From Apteryx mantelli (taxonomy: Eukaryota > Chordata > Aves > Apterygiformes > Apterygidae), in assembly GCF_036417845.1 (NCBI RefSeq), contig NC_089978.1, positions 129,610,183-129,674,182 of the forward strand: a DNA stretch of 64,000 nucleotides. Reading direction: 5' to 3'. How positions within the stretch are numbered: the first letter of the stretch is position 1; each line of letters starts with the position of its first letter. The notes beneath the pieces are model-generated. The model saw only the letters and a list, made by a program, of their open reading frames with translations, did not search any database and was not told the origin of the DNA. The translations under genes and the position numbers were made by a program. Of this stretch, positions 12,401 to 24,817 are shown in pieces.

Positions 12401-14718
12401 CCTTGTGAGCTCTGCTGTTCTCCAGGGCTGCCCCCTTTCCTCCCCAGTCCCCATTGCTCTGGCTAGGATCACATTGTTCTTGATGCATGAGATCTCCCCT
12501 CAATCACATTTGATCAAACCATGACCCTTTTGTTATTCAGGCTATTAGGTAGCATGAATATACCTTTCTTCATTTGCTATTTTATACCCTGTTAACCATA
12601 TTATTGTCTCCTATCAGTAGCAACTACAGTCGCACGTTTCTATCTACTCAGGCCAAAGGCAACTGGTCAGTTAATATTAACATGATTCCTTTCCAGTTCA
12701 AAACTTACTCAGACTTCATGGTCCCAGAGAACCTGGGTTCTCTGGCCACAAAATGAAATATTCTGGTTTCACTCATCTTTTATCTTATTTGATAAATTTG
12801 ACCTGCTGGAGAATATTGAGGAATATTCATAACTTCCAGGAAATATGAAGCTGTAAGAAGGCAACTATACCTGCAAATGACTCACATCTCCGTCATTTAA
12901 ATCACCCTGTTGTTGTCTTGAGACCACTAAGCATGGGGTTTGTTTCAGCTGAGTTTAGCCATCTAAAAATGGATGTCTGGTTTGAGCATGAATTCAGGCT
13001 CCCTCTGTAATCCATGAGGAGCCACAAGCAGCTACAAATGATGTTCTTTCCATCTCTTAGAGACACCTCTCGTGACTGGATGAATGTTGCCTACGTTAAG
13101 AAGCTTTTCTTGCCTATATAGTTAATGGAAAGGGAGGGCTCCTTCAGAGGGGTGATTCAGAGCCATACTTGGGATGCAGGAAGGGATTGGAGGATGCACC
13201 AGTAAAGCCAGTCTGTAGGCAGAGGCCTGGCATGCAGCTAGCATTTTGTGCAAATACCTGTCTTCCTAAAAGATCCCATTGAGCATCAGAAGGATAGTGT
13301 CTTTCTGGTTGTAGTCCAGCATGGGTTGCATGAGTTATTGATGATTTTCATGGCAAGAAGGGAATTGCTGAGCTCCTTACATAGTAGATGTTCAGTGATT
13401 CTTCCCTCCCCACTTTGCTGACCATGACTCACTCACTATCTTTGCAAGGCCCTTCTACAGTGCATTTCCCCTACAGCAGCAAAGAGGTTAATGAAAAAGC
13501 CACCTGATACAGTCTGCCTTGGATAACAACAGATTCAGATATTGAACTGCCTGGCAGATACAGCAAGGCCAAGGGGCAAATAAATATAGCAGCAAAATAG
13601 AAAATGTGCCTGCTAGGTGAGGGAAATGAGCAGGGCCTGGAGATGATTGGGAGAAGTAGCCTGACAGGAAGCCATCAAAAGCCCGGTGGATTTATTAGCC
13701 TGCCAAGAAGTGACAGGGGGTAGGAGATGTGGTGAAAACAATATGTTAAATGTAAATGTCAGTCAGAAACATGAGCTATGGAGCACTGTGAATAGCCTCT
13801 GAAGACCAAGCCTGATGTGCCCAAAAAGCCTTCATTTCCAGAGGTCAGTCCTCTTCCCTGTCAGTGAGCAGGGAGGATGGAGTGAGCTTTCCAAGTCCAG
13901 AAAAAGACATGGATCCTATCCAGCCATTTTATTCTGTGCATCCTGATAACTGTATCTCTCACTGAGAAGAAAGGCACCCATTGCAGAAGAGCCAGCCAAC
14001 ATGAGGACTCCTTTGGTCCTGCAGAGCAGATCACTAAAGATCAAAACAAGCAGGATTTCCCTTCCTAAAGCCTGACAAGTTAGGAACAAGAGACTAGGCA
14101 CAAATATGGGGCTTGCATGCTCCCTGATTTCTCTCCTGAAAGAATCAGCTTCTGTAAACTCTGTAATATTCCTTTATCCTGCCCTGTCCAGAAGCTGAAA
14201 GATACTCTTTTGCCCTGGCCTCAGAACAGAAAGGAAGAGCAGGCCACTGAGCCCCATACTTTTCTTATTGTGCTTCAGCACAGGACTGGTGGAGTTTCTC
14301 TGAAGGCAGAAGTATCAGTTCAGTTGCTGTGCTCCATTCAGCCTTGAGCCTCTTCAGTGGGATTGGTAATGACAGCAAGCGCAGCTAGCTCCAAAAGAGC
14401 TGTGGTTTTAGTGGTATGGGCACCTGTCCACTAGGAAGTGCACTGAAACCTCTGGTGCATTTCATATGTTCCGCCAAAGAGGCATCAGACACTAATAACA
14501 TTCAATCACTGCTAACCAAGGATGATTTTGGACCAGATGCTTGGAAGTGAAATACTGCCTATCCCACCACCAGCCCCTGCCATAAGTCAATAATACATTA
14601 TAGTATTTGAAACCAATAAAACAGTGCTTTTTATTATATGCCATGGCTTTCTTTGGAAGGTATTGCAGCCACAGTTGAGTTTGGAAACTTCACACATAGC
14701 TTATTTTATTTTCTTTGA
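9491..14718. other. Unique non-coding sequence with one enhancer-like block
   Basis: No gene, RNA gene or transposon is recognised in about 5.2 kb. Overlapping frames of 123 and 143 codons at 9.6-10.1 kb lie on opposite strands and resemble nothing known to me. The part 13481-13700 (GATA-like, AAATAAATATAG, CCTGCCAAGAAGTGACAGG) has the even, motif-packed texture of a conserved element. Confidence 0.5.
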
Positions 14719-14762
14719 TGACTTTATATATAAAATATCTCTCTCTATATATATATATATCT
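14719..14762. repeat. AT-rich dinucleotide repeat (TATA / CTCT / TATA)
   Basis: TATATATAAAATAT is followed by a short CTCTCTC step and then seven to eight TA units. Confidence 0.85.
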
Positions 14763-14971
14763 TGTTACCAACCCTTTTAGCCACATGATGTATTTTTTTA
14801 ATCGTAAAGAATATTCTGTTTCCTTCTATTTCTGTTCAGCAATGAACTATACAATCTTCTCCTTTATTTAGATGTATTTGTTTACTGGTCAGACAGTGCT
14901 GATACTGCCCACAATTAGAATAAACCCTAATTCAAACTCCATCTCTTACCACACTCCAACCTGCACAATAG

Positions 14972-15045
14972 GCAGTGTGGTGGCAGAGTCATTAAGGCAT
15001 CTTTTGTGAAAACTTGGTATCTGAGTTTGCACCCTGGTTTAGCCC
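14972..15045 (+). repeat. tRNA-Ser-like relic (tRNA pseudogene or tRNA-derived SINE head)
   Basis: The start GCAGTGTGGTGGCAGAGTC followed by ATTAAGGCAT aligns with the 5' half of vertebrate tRNA-Ser (GCAGTG, TGGCCGAGTGGTTAAGGCGT). It keeps a recognisable A box. An anticodon-arm-like TTTTGTGAAAAC comes next, then a spacer, then GAGTTTGCACCC in the place of the B box. The B box is degraded (GTTCGA lost) and the acceptor stem does not close, so this is not a functional tRNA gene. It may be the head of an old tRNA-Ser SINE whose body is no longer recognisable downstream. Confidence 0.4.
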
Positions 15046-18000
15046 TGTGCAGACAGCTGTACCAACTCTAATTGTGTCTGGTCACTTTGGTGGACGGTCA
15101 AATGTGACCAGATGCAAATGATGGCCACGTCACTCACATAGGAGCTATGGGCTAACAGTGATTTGTAGTGATGTAACAGTGGGAGGCCTAATTCGAAGTC
15201 AGTTTTGTGTGAGGACAACCTGCCACTGAGTTCAGTTGGCTTTGAAAAAGTCTCCTAGGTGAACAAAACAGATCTTGACTGGAGCTTAGGTAGCTCTGGG
15301 TGGTGAATAATTGTATAATCCCGATGTTTCCCAGACAGATATCATCTGTGAGCATCTCACTAACTCCAGGAAGAAGGAAAATTTGGAGCACTAAGGGAAT
15401 ACAAAAAGGTTTTTTCAGTTTCATCCAAATTTGTAAAACAGGTGTATCCAATAAAATTTCAGTGCTAGACTGGAGCAGAATAATGGTCATTAAGAGGGAG
15501 GGAGAGGCTAAAATAAGAGTTGTATTTTTTCTTACAGGTCGAAAGTGAAAGAGGGAGGGGTGATAATTAAGTATAAAGTGGCATGTGAAAACACACTAAA
15601 TGAAAAGCCGGGGGGGGATTCTACCTTCCCCCTAGCCATGTAAAAAAAAAAGATCAAGCTTTTAAGAAAACCCAAGCCTGAAAGGAACAGTGAACTGTTG
15701 CTCTCTGGCAAGATGAGAAACTGTTCTCACACTACGCTCTTCGGCCCTTCTTTTCTCTCAAACCTCACGCCTTCATCCCCTCCTTTCTCTTTTCACCTTC
15801 CCATTCACCAGCCTCGGGCCTGCCGTCCTTCAGCTACTGCTCTCCTCTCATCCTTTGCTGTCTTTTTGACTTAAAGCAGTTCCCTAGCAACAGCTGTTTT
15901 CAGCTGAGGTAAAGAGGAAAGGACATTTTGCAGTTACAGCAAAGGGCTGGGCTGGCCTTGGCAGTGACTGGCAGGTGACGGTTCACCCAGGACAGAGTGT
16001 GACACAGCAGAGCTCCAAGGCAGCAGTTTCTGCACTGATTCCTGGTCATGACCTGAGACAGGAGAGCTGCACCTAACTCTTATGCTTCCCCTGTTCGTTC
16101 TTTCATTAGTTAACAAAATCTTGCTCATACTGCTTCACTAGGAATGCTCATTTCCCTGACCGAACTCTGGGCTTCGCCCAACAGAAAAGCCTCTTGGACA
16201 CCATCAACATGACAATTCTATGGGAGGCCCATATGGATTCAGACATAACACAAAGGTCTCCATTCTTCTGGTTAAAGATAGAGCTCTGATTTATATGGCT
16301 CTGACAGTGTATTACTGTCCCTGCTGTCTAGCCCACCTCGCTGCTGGAGGCTGTTATCCCCGGAGCAGACATGGGAAATGTGTGTTTCCACCTCAGCCTC
16401 ACGTGACAGTGGTCTTTGTTAGCCTGTGCCTGGCATGGGCTGCATGCGGGGAGGCTGAGGACCCAGGCATGTATCCCCTTCCACCCACGCTGCTCCTGGG
16501 GCAGCAGTACCTTGGCAGAGGGGGAGGGCAGTAGCACCACTGCTGTTAATTCACCCGAGCTCATCTGTCAGAGCATTAACCTATTACTGTTGGTGTTATT
16601 TTTGTCATTATACTATCCCCCTTCTAATTTGCCCCAAAGAAACAAAACCGAACATGCCCTAGGTTACACTATATACAGCAGCCATTCCCTCCCCACTCAC
16701 AGACTTCTCTCCAGTCCAGGACTTTTCACCAGTCTTAACTTAGACTGAAATGCCTCTAAAATATAAAAGGAACCTTTCTGAAGCACAGAGAGTGATTTAG
16801 GAGCCCAAGAGAAATGAACTTTTCCTAAAATGCAATCTCATAAGTGCTGGAGTTACTCTGGAAAATATGATGCAAGCTTTTAAGCCATTTGGTGGGGCTT
16901 TTGAAAACTGGACCTGAATCACCACTCTGCAATATCTAGTTACTTTAAAATAGACTAGTACACTAGTTAAAATTGTAGTGGGCACATACTTACATAAACC
17001 TGTAATCCCAAGTGATCAAAGCACCTGACAAGACCCCAGAATACAGTCATTCCAGTTTAAAGTGATGTGTAGCAATTCATTAAGAAAAGAGAAAAAGAAA
17101 AAAGATAAGGTTTCATAAAAAGATTCTTCAGATCTATCAGCACATCACCCTATGAAAAACCTTACAAGATGTAAATAAATATACCTAGGGACTATATTCC
17201 TTTTGAAATCTTTATTGCACATCCAATAAATAATAGATCAAATTTATGGGATACCTCCAGCAGCATCCTCCATTATCAAACAAAGCAAGTGGACAAAGTT
17301 TTTTATTGAGTGCCCACTGATGTTTGGATTCTGTGATAGTGACTTAATCATAGTTTTTTTCCCTCCTATTTATTTCCAGGCTTTTCAGCTATCATGTTAA
17401 ATAGAGATGCAGAACTGTTTTGCATGGTAGAAATTATGTGTCTGGATGTGTTGTGAATCTGAGCTCACCTACTCTCAGCCTTGTCTCTGTTCAGTGGTGT
17501 GTTTTGTCTGTACTTTGCTCAGCCCAGTATGGACTGGGGCTTGGCAGCCCTGCCAGCTGGTGTATCTTACGCAAGAAACACATCAGTTACCCACTGTTTT
17601 ACCCCACCTTCCACCACCTGGCACAGTGTCTGCATCTCCTACCCTGCCTGTTCAGCATTCCTAACATGCTCCCCTACTGGCACCCTGTGTGTCTGCCAGC
17701 CGGCTGTGTCCAGGGTCGGGGGTCCCAGAGCAGCAAAGAGGTTGCAGCCCTGCACAGCTGCTAGGGAGTATGCATCTTCTAATGGGATCTTGCCTCACAT
17801 GTGCCCCATGGTAGCAAGCTTTTTGCAGGAGTAGACTTTCCCCTGCCAATCACCATGTGACTTGACATATTAATGGCTTAAGACTGCTGTAATAGAGAGT
17901 ACTAGGATGAAGCCTAAGGTCCAGCTTTGTAATGGATAACTACATGCCTGGGGTCTCCTAGCCTGAAGAGGTTTTGTCTGCACAGCCTTTGCTGTCCTCT

Positions 18001-18138
18001 AGATCAACAGCAATCATCTGCACTTGCATCTCTCTCCTCTGCCTCCACCTGATGCAAGCATTTCCCCTTTCCTAGCTCTGCCCTATGCCTCCACCCCTAC
18101 AACAGCAGTCTCTGCTGCCTGGAGGAGCCTTTGTGCAC
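15046..18138. other. Unique non-coding sequence
   Basis: No gene is recognised. Three overlapping plus-strand frames of 72-117 codons at 17.4-17.8 kb are in cysteine/leucine/proline-rich unrecognised sequence. A G7 run lies near 15612. A single RFX-type half-palindrome is annotated separately at 15879. Confidence 0.5.
15879..15891. promoter_or_regulatory. RFX X-box-like site
   Basis: GTTCCCTAGCAAC fits the degenerate X-box pattern RYYNYY N(1-3) RRNRAC with a one-base spacer. Its right half, AGCAAC, matches the RFX half-site RGYAAC. It is followed directly by a CAGCTG E-box. The degenerate pattern is expected many times by chance in 64 kb, so this is only a candidate. Confidence 0.25.
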
Positions 18139-18182
18139 AGTGGGATGGGATATGAATGGATGATGGATGGGATGGAGGATGT
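18139..18182. repeat. Degenerate (ATGG)n tract
   Basis: An irregular run of ATGG/GATGG units inside otherwise unique sequence. Confidence 0.7.
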
Positions 18183-20663
18183 ATGTGCGATCGGAAGGCT
18201 GCTCAGGTACAGAGAAGGGTTTGTGGTTTTGGGGAGTTGGAAGTGAAGCACATGTACTCCAGGGCCTGAGGAAGGAATACAGGACACCAGGGGAGATGTG
18301 GCAAGTGAACTGGAGGAGATGAGACAGATCCCATATGCTATCTGTGGAGATCTATCCTTTCATAGATCTCAAAATCCCAATGCCATCCTCTTGCTCACAT
18401 TCCTCCCCAAAACCTATCGCCCCTTCTGTCACTCTGATGCTGCCCAAAGCACCACTGATTTTTCCCCTTTTAACCTTTGAAACCTCCTTCCTAGCCCTTT
18501 TGCACTGCCACAGAATTCATTTTTCCCTCTCCAAACGTGCTGGAGGCAGGAAAAAATTCTCTGAGGCTGAAAACCCTTGCGTTGCTGGTGCTGTGACTTG
18601 ATTACTGAGATTCTTCCTCCTGACCTCAGCCCCGTGCCTGCTGTCAGGCTGGCCTGACCCCAGCTGTGCCTGCTCCCACACCTAGCTCTTTGATCCAACT
18701 CCCCCCAAAATCTGAGAGGCCTCTACTGGTGTGAAAACATGCCCACTTCTTATGGCCACACATTTTTGCCCTTTGTGTCCTCTCCAAACCTCTGTTTTTT
18801 CTGGTCCCTGCTCTTCTGTGTGCCTCTACTCCTTTCATTCCTTACGCAATGCCTTCTTTAGACAACATTCAGTTTTCACCTTATCTCCAGTCCTAAGCCT
18901 GTATCTTTGTCAATCACTGAGGCTTAGCAGCAAAGGAGTTAATTTGGACTAAGTGCCCTCATTAGACTTAAAATGAGATTAATGGTGGGGTACAGGAGTT
19001 CACATATCTCAGGCACTGTTTTAAGCTGTCCATTGTCTCAGGCAGAGATCATTGCTTTAGTTATACCAGCTCATATTTGACAGGTTCTCTTCCAAATCAG
19101 AGGCAAGACTTCTTTTGTTTTTAAAGGAATTCTTATATACTGCAAAACTAGAATATGCCATTTGGGCCACATAAACATATGTTGGCCAGATGCTTAATAC
19201 CTCTGTTTCAATGCGTTTTGCTGACAATAAATGAATAATGAATGTTCCTACAGGACAGTTTGATGTAGATTAGGATACAATGAATGCATTTTGACATTCC
19301 AGTGTGTTTAGCACAGCAGAGACAAACAAAATGAACGAAATGTAAATTCTGTTCTTATTTTTCCTTTGTGAAATTGGTATTAGGTCTGAATCCTTAGGTC
19401 TGAATATAACATACGTTGTGAATTGACCAGCAACATACTGTAAAAACAAAACAAAAAACCTCCAAACCCAGTCACAATGAAAGTCACATAAATCATCCCA
19501 AATGATGGGTCTCTGGAATTTGCCCTTCTTAGGTATACTCAGTAGGTATTAGTTGCATTCCAGCAAGAGTAAACTTGGCCAAGTAAGTAATAAGCTGGAG
19601 CATTTATATGTTCTACCCATAGACATGATGAGCAATAAAAATTACTGACACTACAAGGGATCACATTCTGTTGTAATTTATATCTCTTATAATACTACAG
19701 AAGTTACTGGGTGTGTGTTGGTGTAACTGAAAACAGCATTAGGCCTAAGATTTATGGAAGCAGTTTAGTACAGCAATAAGCCTGTAAGAGATTCACACAC
19801 ACACACAAACACACACACACAATTTCTACATTTTGTAAACTGCTATCAATCCCTAGTACTGCCACTAGAGAAGATAGTATCTTATTGTCTACAACAAAAT
19901 ATATTCTTTCTAAATTTGGTACCAGAAATGTTTATTCCTTGCTCAGCTCCACCATATGAATAAAGAACTCAGAATGACTAGATCAATTCCAATATAAATC
20001 TGTCGGTATGGAACATATTTTATGTCATATGGAGTACTTCAAGTTAAATGCTCAAATATGACATTAGCCAGCATATTGGGAACGTGGAATATGAAATCCT
20101 GGTTCTACTAAAATCAGGGTCTAGTTGTGCCTCAGTTGTATTGGTGCTAGAATACTCTTGCGGAGCAGGGATCACAGACGAAACTGGTAGGTTGATTTTG
20201 CAGCTAGCATTGGTCCTTAATGGTGTATTATCTTCTAACTATTTAGCTCTTTGGTCCCTAATGACATTGCAAAAGGGTAGAAGATGGACACAGTGATACA
20301 GAGCTGCAGCCACCCCCAAAAGCAGATATGTTGTCCATTACTTGAGAGCAATGCTTTTCACTAGAGGAAGGGACACTCAGCCATGAAATCAGGAAGCACT
20401 AAAGAAAAGAACAGAAAATAGTGTTGAAGCAGGACAGGACTAGGCAACACTACATATGGAGTTTGTGGAGCTTGGGTTGGCAGTTTAGAGACCTGAACTG
20501 TTTTTCTACTGACCAACTTCTCCCCAACATGTTTTCCTTCTCTGTTCTGCTGCTTCTGTTCCTCTCTTAATCTGTCTTTTTTTTGGCATGTAGCTCTTCT
20601 GAGGAAGGACTTCTCTCTCTTCTTAAATGGTACTGTGATGCATATGCTAATGAAGACCTTATC
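18183..20663. other. Unique non-coding sequence with small repeats
   Basis: No gene is recognised. It holds a 14-bp direct duplication (TTAGGTCTGAAT...) near 19379-19406, an A-rich AAAACAAAACAAAA step near 19443 and the AC repeat at 19794. The 18.3-18.9 kb part is pyrimidine-rich on the plus strand. Confidence 0.5.
19794..19822. repeat. (AC)n microsatellite
   Basis: About fourteen CA units with one interruption (CAAACA). Confidence 0.9.
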
Positions 20664-20704
20664 TCTGTAAGGACTCTGAGATCCTATGGCAAATTAAATA
20701 AAGA
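20664..20704 (+). repeat. MIR/L2-like 3' tail relic
   Basis: CTGTAAGGACTCTGAGATCC and the following TATGGCAAATTAAATAA resemble the 3' tail shared by old amniote SINE/LINE elements (consensus like CTGTAAAGCGCTTTGAGATCC, then an AT-rich end). It is short and diverged, so the family is not assigned. Confidence 0.4.
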
Positions 20705-21005
20705 GTAAACAGGGATGAAAATGGAAGTGTCATCTCTTCAATGAGCTTTAGAGATCTGATGCTATCCAGCTGATGTCATTAAAAGTCTCTTTTTAGAAAA
20801 AGCCTCCATTTCCCAAAGGTGGGATTTCCCTGCCAGGTGTGTAAATCCAGAAGTTATCCTGCCTCTGGCTGAGGCCAATACTGGTGCCTTGGGAAGAGTA
20901 TAGCCAATGTATAGCAACCCTTCCCCTGTATACTCTCTCAGCCTCCAGCAAGTTTTGGCTGAAGAACTCTCTGCATGACAGAGCAGCAGTGCTGCATCAG
21001 ACAGC

Positions 21006-21235
21006 TTCAGATGTTTGTTTCTTCCAGGACTGTATCCAATTGCTTTTGGGACTCATGTAAACTTCTAGCATCCACAAAATCCTGAGAGAAGGTACTGCAA
21101 AGCTTGACTATGCATTGTGTAGAGAAGCTGTTTCTTTGCTCTGTTTTGAACCTGCCCCCTGCCAGCCTTGAGCATGTGCTATGCTGTGATTCCAGCACAG
21201 TATTTCTGGCCTTTCCTCCAAGCTGAGGTGTCAGA
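21006..21235 (-). mobile_element. CR1 LINE fragment, ancient
   Basis: On the plus strand, words such as TTGACTATGCATTGTGTAGA, GAAGCTGTTTCTTTGCTCTG and TTTTGAACCTGCCCCCTG occur in the order seen in reptile CR1 3' regions (consensus: TTGACTGTGCGTTGTGTGAA, GAAATACTTCC, TTTAAACCTGCTGCC). That orientation is the reverse complement of CR1 sense. The copy is heavily mutated and non-coding. Confidence 0.6.
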
Positions 21236-24200
21236 AATCATGTTTGCAGACTCAGCAGTGTTATATAGCACACATCAGTGTGGGAGAGACGCACAGGAGG
21301 TAGTGTTATTTTCATATCACTCCTCTTGGGCTTACGAGAACTGATAGGCTTCTGGTCTTCTGGCCCATCTTACAGACTGGACCTGGCTTTTTGCTCTTTA
21401 GATGGATGGACAGAATACCAAGTATTCCTGGCATAAGGAGTGGCCTGACTACCAAAAAGGAATTTGAAGAGAGTCTGCTATGATTTTCTTCCTTCCTCTG
21501 ATTCACAGTCGTGTTTCATTTTACCAGCTAAAAGCCCTCAAGTGACACAGGAGGTTATTCAGGGCCATTCTTGGCTGTGCAGCTGAGTGAAAACTATGGT
21601 TTCCAACCTTACTAGCAGCTGTGCACACAAAAGGCACAACTATCTTGCCAGCATGAAGAAGTCATGTGGCTCCATGACTTTTTCACTGTAAAGAGGATGA
21701 AATAGATCTCCCAAGTTGCACACAAAACTGCACAACACAGCCCCCGTCCTCCCAGTGCATCGCTCTTCAATAGATGTAAATGTAGCATATTAAATACCTT
21801 TATAGCCACCTTAAGGCCTGTCTCATTTTCTGATAAAGGCTCTTGGTATACAAAAGAAAAAGCCCTCACATGCCTTCTCAGGCCTGAGTCATGGAGGTTC
21901 AGTACTGTTTACTGCACAAGTGCAAACGCAAGCTCAAGTCTGCTGACACTGCTGCAGGGGTAACGAGAAGGAGCATACCAGGCGGGAGGTTGTGCTCTCC
22001 CACGTCTGCGCACGCCTGTCTCAGTATAGGCAGACCTCTGCAGTGACCGCAGTGAAACATCTGATAGCAGAAACAGTAGTAACAACAGTGCATCTAATTA
22101 GCATTAAATTATACTGTTTTTTGTTCGCCATCCCCCACAGCCCTCTGCTCTTCACAGAGAAATTATGTCTCTCCCCCTCTGCCCCCAGAATACCCTCTGC
22201 TCTACGCACTGGAGTTGTTGCTGAATGTTCCCCCTCTCCCCTCTGCCTCTTATGACTGCCACTGTCCTACAGTAGGAAGTGTTGTCCTTGTGCCACACCC
22301 CTGGTGTCCCCTGTCCTCCCCTTCCCTTCTGGGAATGGGCTCTTTCTTCTTCTCTCCCTCTAGTGCCTCCCTAATATCTCCACTGCCCGCAAACCCCTGA
22401 AGAAGCACATGCACAGCAGTACTTGGGTTTAATGTCTGCTGCACTGTCTGCTGCTAGCACAAGTTGAATGTGGCAGGCAAAAGGCTTGTCTCTGGCTTTT
22501 GGGTGAGGTTACAAGAGCAATGTGACAGTGTTAACTGTTTCTTTCCTGAACACTTTGTCTGTGTCATGAGAGAAACTGTCTCAAGCTCCTTCAGCAAGCT
22601 GAGATAAAAATCAGCTGTTGTCTGCATCAGACATGGAGCAATTTCTGCATCTTCCACTGTGTTAGTCTAGACTGGATATGAAAACAGGTCCTTAACAGAA
22701 ACATGGTTGTAAGTACATTTGCATCTTACCCACACCTCATACGCACGGCTGTCAGTGTGCAAAGGTAAAAGATGCTTTTTTAGGAGTTATGTTCAGAGTG
22801 GCTTTTCCTCTGGCTGTAGCCCAGAGGGTGCATTTAGGAGTCAGCTGGATCTGGCCACTGGCTTTCCAGAGATGCAGAATCAGTCATCTCTGTACACAGC
22901 AACACAAAGAAGGAGAGTCACCAAAGTGGGAAAGGATGTGTGGTGGAAAAAGCATTGTTACAGGACACTTTAGGTTCCCTCAATTCTGGAATACTTGGGA
23001 AAATATATGACTGTGGAACTAATAAAGATGTTCTACAGGTTTCAAATACAAAACACAGGATTGCTGCACAGAGAGTGAGCAAGCGAAAGAGGGTTCTTAT
23101 ATTTGATGTTGAAATACTGCCAGTCTCTCTCCCCCGCCTCCAAATATGTTCATGACGCCTAGACATAAAGTTCAGTGTTTCATTCCATCTCAGTAGGGAT
23201 TTTATGACTAAAGTGCCGAGGATAAGAAAAGACCAATTTGTAGTTTTATTGATCAGGCTAAAGGTCAGGGGCAGACGTGTAGGTCACAGTGCTTCCTCTG
23301 AACAGACATGGGAGCAAGCGCCTACCTTCTGAAAACTGAAAGATGAAGCAGGGAAGGAGGAACTTACTTACACTGATAAAATGTGACAGCTGAATTGTCA
23401 ATCATGACCAAATTGGACAGGCTCCAAGACAGGGGGCCTCACAACAACCATAATTTTGCCCCCATGTCTGCATGCACTGGCAGAGGGGCTTGTACTGTCT
23501 GGTTTCTCAGGCTGTGATGTGGCATATGGGCAAATGCCAGGACAAAATTTAATATAATAAAAACATAATTTATGCTGGCTAAGTTTATGAGATCAAGTTT
23601 CCCAGTCCTAGCTGAACCACATAAAGCCCACACTGCACTGTCACTATGATCTTTTTTGGCTGAATCAGTAGGGGTTTCTGCTGCATGGAGATAACCTGGA
23701 AGGTATTGGGCATCATGGCCCACTCTGGGCTGGCTGCAATAATAGAATAACACAAAATTACATTGATTCATTGTCAAGAACTTACAGTTTAAACTTAAAA
23801 TGTCATGAAGTGAAATGGTTTCCACAGCAATGTTGACTTGTCTCCCCTACATATATTAATTTTGTCCTCATTTGCCCCTCTGAATCACCACTGAAAGCAA
23901 GATTTGGTCTCTGTAGTATATTGTTTCTGGTCTCTTTGTGTTACACTTGCAGTGGTTTATGGCTGAGGCTGTGCTTGCTGCAAAATAGAGGACTGAACAC
24001 AGCTTTAGTTTAAGATGGCTTTAAGCTAACATTTGTCCTCCCTGATTCTGAACTGGGCCAAGAAGCTCCTGGCATAATGCTGACAGACCCACCTTCTGTC
24101 CTTAGTTTGCTCTGCCTCCTCTTGGGGGCTGGCTCATGTGTCCAAAAGCCCTGAAGCCAGCTTGTTTTTCATGCTTCTGGCAGACCCCCTTCCTGTGCGA

Positions 24201-24740
24201 AGGTCCTAACTAAGCAACCCGTGGCCTTTACACTGTTCTGATCCCCTTCCTTAGCCCATGGAGCCTAGCAATGGAAGGAGGCTCTCATCCTGATCCACTA
24301 CTTTCCCACCATTTAGCGAACAGGCAGGCTAGGTAAACGTTGTAGGTGGCTTAATATTGGAGCTGCATTTCCTGATCTTACTTCTTCAGATGTAGTCTGT
24401 ACAAAGCAAAAACAAGGTTTTGTTATATGGTAATTTTTGAATCTTCAGGTGCAAAGGAAGAAGGATTCCTAATTCACAGGTGACAGCTTAACACAGCTAA
24501 GCTCTTTGAAGGCAATCTGGAGAGCTAAACTTTCCTCTTAAATTCCCTTCCCTACATTAAGTTGAGTCAGACTAAACTTGAAAACAAGCAGGGTTCTAAG
24601 TCCCTGGAGAAGATGTTTCATTACATGCACAAAGTATCTCTGAAGTATTTGTCTCATCATTGAGACAGTCAGATGGCTTGATTAATACTTCTCATTCCAC
24701 TAAATTTATGATGAAGTCAATATGGGCATTTCTTGGTAGT
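21236..24740. other. Unique non-coding sequence
   Basis: No gene is recognised. The 22.1-22.4 kb part is pyrimidine-rich on the plus strand. The 128-codon minus-strand frame at 23.4-23.8 kb has no recognisable domain. Confidence 0.5.
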
Positions 24741-24817
24741 TGATCCTGGCTTGGGGTGGGGAAGAATGACCAGAAGGTGTATTGGTATCTCTTCCGACCC
24801 TGTTTTCTCTGATTCTG
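24741..24817 (+). mobile_element. CR1 LINE extreme 3' end
   Basis: ATCCTGGCTTGGGGTGG ... TCTCTTCCGACCCTGTTTTC ... CTGATTCTGG matches the 3' terminus of CR1 (GGTTGGACTAGATGA ... CTTCCAACCCT ... ATGATTCTATGA) in sense orientation. Only about 75 bp is recognisable, in keeping with the usual severe 5' truncation of CR1. Confidence 0.5.
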
